DNA from: Clostridiales bacterium
GTDB taxonomy: Bacteria > Bacillota > Clostridia > Lachnospirales > Lachnospiraceae
Assembly: GCA_018365455.1 (NCBI GenBank)
Contig: JAGZJZ010000016.1
Coordinates: forward strand, 77,950 to 141,949
Direction of reading: 5' to 3'
Length of the DNA stretch: 64,000 bases
The position numbers and the translations under genes were made by a program. This document shows, piece by piece, positions 61,468 through 64,000 of this stretch (within the stretch, counting starts at the first letter, position 1; each line of letters opens with the position of its first letter). Under the pieces are notes generated by a model. The model made no database searches. It was not told where the DNA came from and worked only from the letters and a program-made list of their open reading frames with translations.

Positions 61468-62331
61468 ATGGAAAAGAAAAGTACATTGGATTTAAAAGAG
61501 ATTACTTTGGGGAATTCAGAGAAACTGGTGATGATGCCCTGCAGCCAGGATGACATGGAAAGCCATGATCATCGCTTCTTTGAACTGGTTTATGTGACCT
61601 GCGGGACTTGTGTCCATACCTTAAATGATGTCAGCAGTGAACTGAAGGCGGGAGATTATTTTTTTGTAGATTATGGGAGTGTACATTGCTATGCCCAAAG
61701 CAGGAACCTGAATTTGATCAACTGCCTTTTTCTTCCGGCAATTATTGATGATACGCTGAATGGGTGTCATTCTTTTGATGCGCTGATACAGGGGTGTCTG
61801 ATCCGGTACTATACGCCATCGCTGATGCAGACCCCGGCAAACAGAATATTTCATGACGAAGACAGCCGGGTTCTGCAGCTGCTGACCGGAATGTCCGAAG
61901 AATACCGGAAAAAAAGACCGGGCTATACGGAGATTTTCCGCTGCAGGCTGATCGAAATTCTGATTCTCACTCTGCGGGGAATTGTAAAGAGCAGTGTGCG
62001 AACTACCAAAAATAAAATCGTTTTGGATGCGGTTCAATATGTAGACCGGAATTACAGAGAACATATTACTCTGGGCATGTTCTGCCAGGAACATCATTTC
62101 AGCCTGCAGTACATAAGCCGTAAATTCAAACAGGAGACCGGAATTACTTTCCGGGAATACCTGCAGAAGGTCAGAATAGAGAAGAGCTGTGAACTGCTTG
62201 CCGGCAGTGATCTGCGGATATCAGAAATAGCAGGTTTTGTAGGCTATGATGATATAAAATTCTTTAACAGCATGTTTAAGAAACTGGTGATGATGTCACC
62301 CCGGGAGTACAGGAAACTGACGCTTGGCTGA
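61468..62331 (+). CDS. AraC family transcriptional regulator (rhamnosidase-linked)
   Basis: A 287-residue regulator. The N-terminal cupin (HDHRFFELVYVTCGTCVHTLNDVSSELKAGDYFFVDYGSVHCY) binds the effector. The C-terminal 100 residues form the double helix-turn-helix (ITLGMFCQEHHFSLQYISRKFKQETGITFREYLQKVRI and ISEIAGFVGYDDIKFFNSMFKKLVMMSPREYRKL). ATG 61468 follows AGGGGGTG; a GTG at 61453 is the alternative start. It is divergent from the GH78 gene and probably activates it when rhamnose or a rhamnoside is present. Confidence 0.9.
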   Translation: MEKKSTLDLKEITLGNSEKLVMMPCSQDDMESHDHRFFELVYVTCGTCVHTLNDVSSELKAGDYFFVDYGSVHCYAQSRNLNLINCLFLPAIIDDTLNGCHSFDALIQGCLIRYYTPSLMQTPANRIFHDEDSRVLQLLTGMSEEYRKKRPGYTEIFRCRLIEILILTLRGIVKSSVRTTKNKIVLDAVQYVDRNYREHITLGMFCQEHHFSLQYISRKFKQETGITFREYLQKVRIEKSCELLAGSDLRISEIAGFVGYDDIKFFNSMFKKLVMMSPREYRKLTLG

Positions 62332-62523
62332 GGTGATGGGGCGGCAGTGTAAACTATGAAATGGTGACATAGCCGCTGCCTGAACTGCTTGCCCTCATTC
62401 CCGGCAGCCCATGGAATCTGCCTCATAAATAGCCGGTACATGTTTTATACCGCCTGTTTGGGACAAATTCCACATAACGAATATAACACAGCCAGCCAGA
62501 AATTGATACCGATGCGCCCTGAA

Positions 62524-64000
62524 TCACTCACGAAGCCTGAGAATCGTCTGATAAAGATTGAGCGTTCCCATTCCCCACTCTCTGTTTGGATAGACATATG
62601 CAGGATTCCGGTCTGCGCCCCTGATCAGATAAGTTCGAATGGAGTTAGCATTCATACCGGTGTTATGCCCCTGCACAATGCCCCAGGTCATCAGAATGGC
62701 TGCTGCGCCTGCAACATGTGCCGCAGCTACAGAGGTTCCGGTCTGATATGTCATCGGTATTCCGGACTCAATTGGGATGCCGGTAACACCAGGACCATAT
62801 ACATTTACGCCCGGGGCAGCAAGATTAGGCTTTATAAAGTTGATACGGTTAAATCCATAGCTGGAATGAATATAAAGACTGCCTTCCCGATGGTTATAGG
62901 CAGCTACCGTGATACAGCTGTAGGCATTTGCAGGTTCAGTTATAGTAGTAAAGGGGTTTGGCTTTAAAAATACGGTTGCACGTGAAATAAATCCCTCAAT
63001 GGGCAGCCACATATGGTAATTGCCGGTGATGAAAAGATAATTATACACGCGGATTCTCCAGATTCCAGGTGTGGGCGCCTGAAACCGCATCGTAATAAAC
63101 TGACTGCCGGAGCCTTGTTCGGAGATGTCATAATGAACGGTAATCTGTGTGTTTTCCAATGTGAAAGTCACATAGGTATCCCGTTCCTCGTTCAGTGGAA
63201 TGCGGGGGATTGTCTGTCCCGTAGGTGATACAAATCCTACGGTATAAAGCTCCGGCGGAGAGGACCACAGTTCAACGACAAATCCTTTCTCGTCAGCTCC
63301 AACTGATATTTCAGCATCTTCATATTCTAAACCGACCTTTATATTGCCTAAAAAGTGATGATACATTCCAACTTCATTTCCCCCGGCAACTACCGATGCA
63401 AAGCCGGTCATCAGATTTAGTTTTCTCAGCAGCAGTCCCAGTGGTGATGTTCCTTCATGACTTCCCATATTCGTCCCAAGTCCAAGACAAATGATCAGCG
63501 GCATTTTATAACGTGCTGATACAAGTGTCAGATATTTAATTCCCATCATGATATCATTTTCCTGATATGCTTCAGCAGAATCCTGTATTAAGTAAAAATC
63601 CCGCAAATATTGTTTTGCCGGTTTCAGTTTTACAACGGCAATATTACATTCCGGCGCTGCGCCGATAAAGTCTGCATTTGGTGATGGTGATCCGGCTGCT
63701 ATCCCGGCAAGAAATGTACCGTGCCCGTTGGTGTCTTCACTGGGAACTACGTCCAGGGGATTTTCAGCCTGCAGAGCTTCGTTGATTTCCGTGTTTGTAA
63801 ATTCTGTTCCATAAATAATAGTATCATTTACGGTAAATCCGGGTATTCCCGGCGGTAATTTCTGGGGTATTTCCAGAGAGGGCAAAGTCTGGTCCCAGAT
63901 TCCCAAAATGCGGGATCTGCCGTCCGAAAGCCGGAACAGCGGATTTTGATAGTCTATTCCGGTATCAATAAAACCAATGATCGTTCCCTGTCCCCGCAAG
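62524..64000 (-). CDS. S8 family subtilisin-like peptidase, N-terminal part missing
   Basis: About 491 residues are visible; the gene enters from the right edge, so the N-terminus (perhaps 60-100 residues) is absent. Numbering from the edge, the catalytic triad is Asp12 (IGFIDTGID), His93 (EDTNGHGTF) and the Ser in QTGTSVAAAHVAGAA near the C-terminus. A roughly 130-residue jelly-roll-like insertion (KVGLEYEDAEISVGADEKGFVVELW to PIEGFISRATVFL) separates His and Ser, as in clostridial Csp-like and related S8 proteases. There is no visible signal peptide in this part. The TTG at the very edge is an internal codon, not a start. Confidence 0.88.
   Translation of the reverse strand, partial: LRGQGTIIGFIDTGIDYQNPLFRLSDGRSRILGIWDQTLPSLEIPQKLPPGIPGFTVNDTIIYGTEFTNTEINEALQAENPLDVVPSEDTNGHGTFLAGIAAGSPSPNADFIGAAPECNIAVVKLKPAKQYLRDFYLIQDSAEAYQENDIMMGIKYLTLVSARYKMPLIICLGLGTNMGSHEGTSPLGLLLRKLNLMTGFASVVAGGNEVGMYHHFLGNIKVGLEYEDAEISVGADEKGFVVELWSSPPELYTVGFVSPTGQTIPRIPLNEERDTYVTFTLENTQITVHYDISEQGSGSQFITMRFQAPTPGIWRIRVYNYLFITGNYHMWLPIEGFISRATVFLKPNPFTTITEPANAYSCITVAAYNHREGSLYIHSSYGFNRINFIKPNLAAPGVNVYGPGVTGIPIESGIPMTYQTGTSVAAAHVAGAAAILMTWGIVQGHNTGMNANSIRTYLIRGADRNPAYVYPNREWGMGTLNLYQTILRLRE

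Noticed and set aside
1..64000. CRISPR arrays, tRNA or rRNA genes, prophage and transposases
   Set aside because: None were recognised: no regularly spaced direct repeats of CRISPR length, no tRNA cloverleaf, no integrase or transposase motifs.

Overview
The window looks like chromosomal DNA of a low-GC, Gram-positive, gut-type Clostridia, most likely a Lachnospiraceae relative (Blautia/Dorea/Hungatella-like). This is inferred from the gene families: YesM/YesN two-component pairs beside LplB/YtcP-type sugar ABC importers, heterodimeric multidrug ABC exporters under a MarR regulator, a DUF2935 protein, a Csp-like S8 protease, strong AGGAGG ribosome sites and AT-rich intergenic DNA. No rRNA, tRNA, CRISPR array, phage or intact insertion sequence is visible. 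The theme is regulated carbohydrate uptake and breakdown.

Layout. 1-5 kb: end of a GyrI-like gene, then a MarR repressor with a heterodimeric ABC exporter. 4.7-6.4 kb: small hypotheticals (YcxB-like, a 60-residue membrane protein, a DUF4304-like protein). 6.4-15.0 kb: a YesN/YesM pair (minus strand) divergent from a lipoprotein, two permeases and a GH4 glycosidase, ended by a strong terminator. 15.3-31.3 kb: a second, visibly more AT-rich block on the plus strand. It holds two SGNH esterases, an alpha/beta hydrolase, a second sensor/regulator pair, a second lipoprotein-permease-permease importer, two tandem Nif3-like proteins, another esterase, an unusual P-loop kinase and a GH13_18 (sucrose-phosphorylase-like) enzyme. 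I read it as one catabolic programme for an imported, probably O-acylated glucoside that is de-esterified, phosphorylated and split by phosphorolysis. It is the best candidate here for an undescribed system.

31.5-38.8 kb: an orphan LytS-type sensor kinase, a MarR/NmrA-like pair with a clear operator, a cyclase-family hydrolase, a decayed AAA-ATPase gene, a DUF2935 protein, a response-regulator relic and an SDR dehydrogenase. 38.9-47.4 kb: two linked sugar/polyol modules. The first is a ROK repressor divergent from SDR, FGGY kinase and GPH symporter. The second is a DeoR repressor divergent from a fructose-6-phosphate-aldolase-like enzyme and a second FGGY kinase, driven by a consensus promoter. 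47.6-55.7 kb: a DUF2087 regulator, a URO-D-like protein divergent from an AraC regulator across a 24-bp tandem repeat, an MFS transporter, a MocR regulator divergent from a B3/B4-domain remnant and an EamA transporter, and a TIM-barrel isomerase. 55.7-58.9 kb: a DUF318 permease, TIGR03943 protein and CobW GTPase operon, probably for metal handling. 59-64 kb: a GH78 alpha-L-rhamnosidase divergent from an AraC regulator, and the C-terminal part of an S8 protease cut by the right edge.
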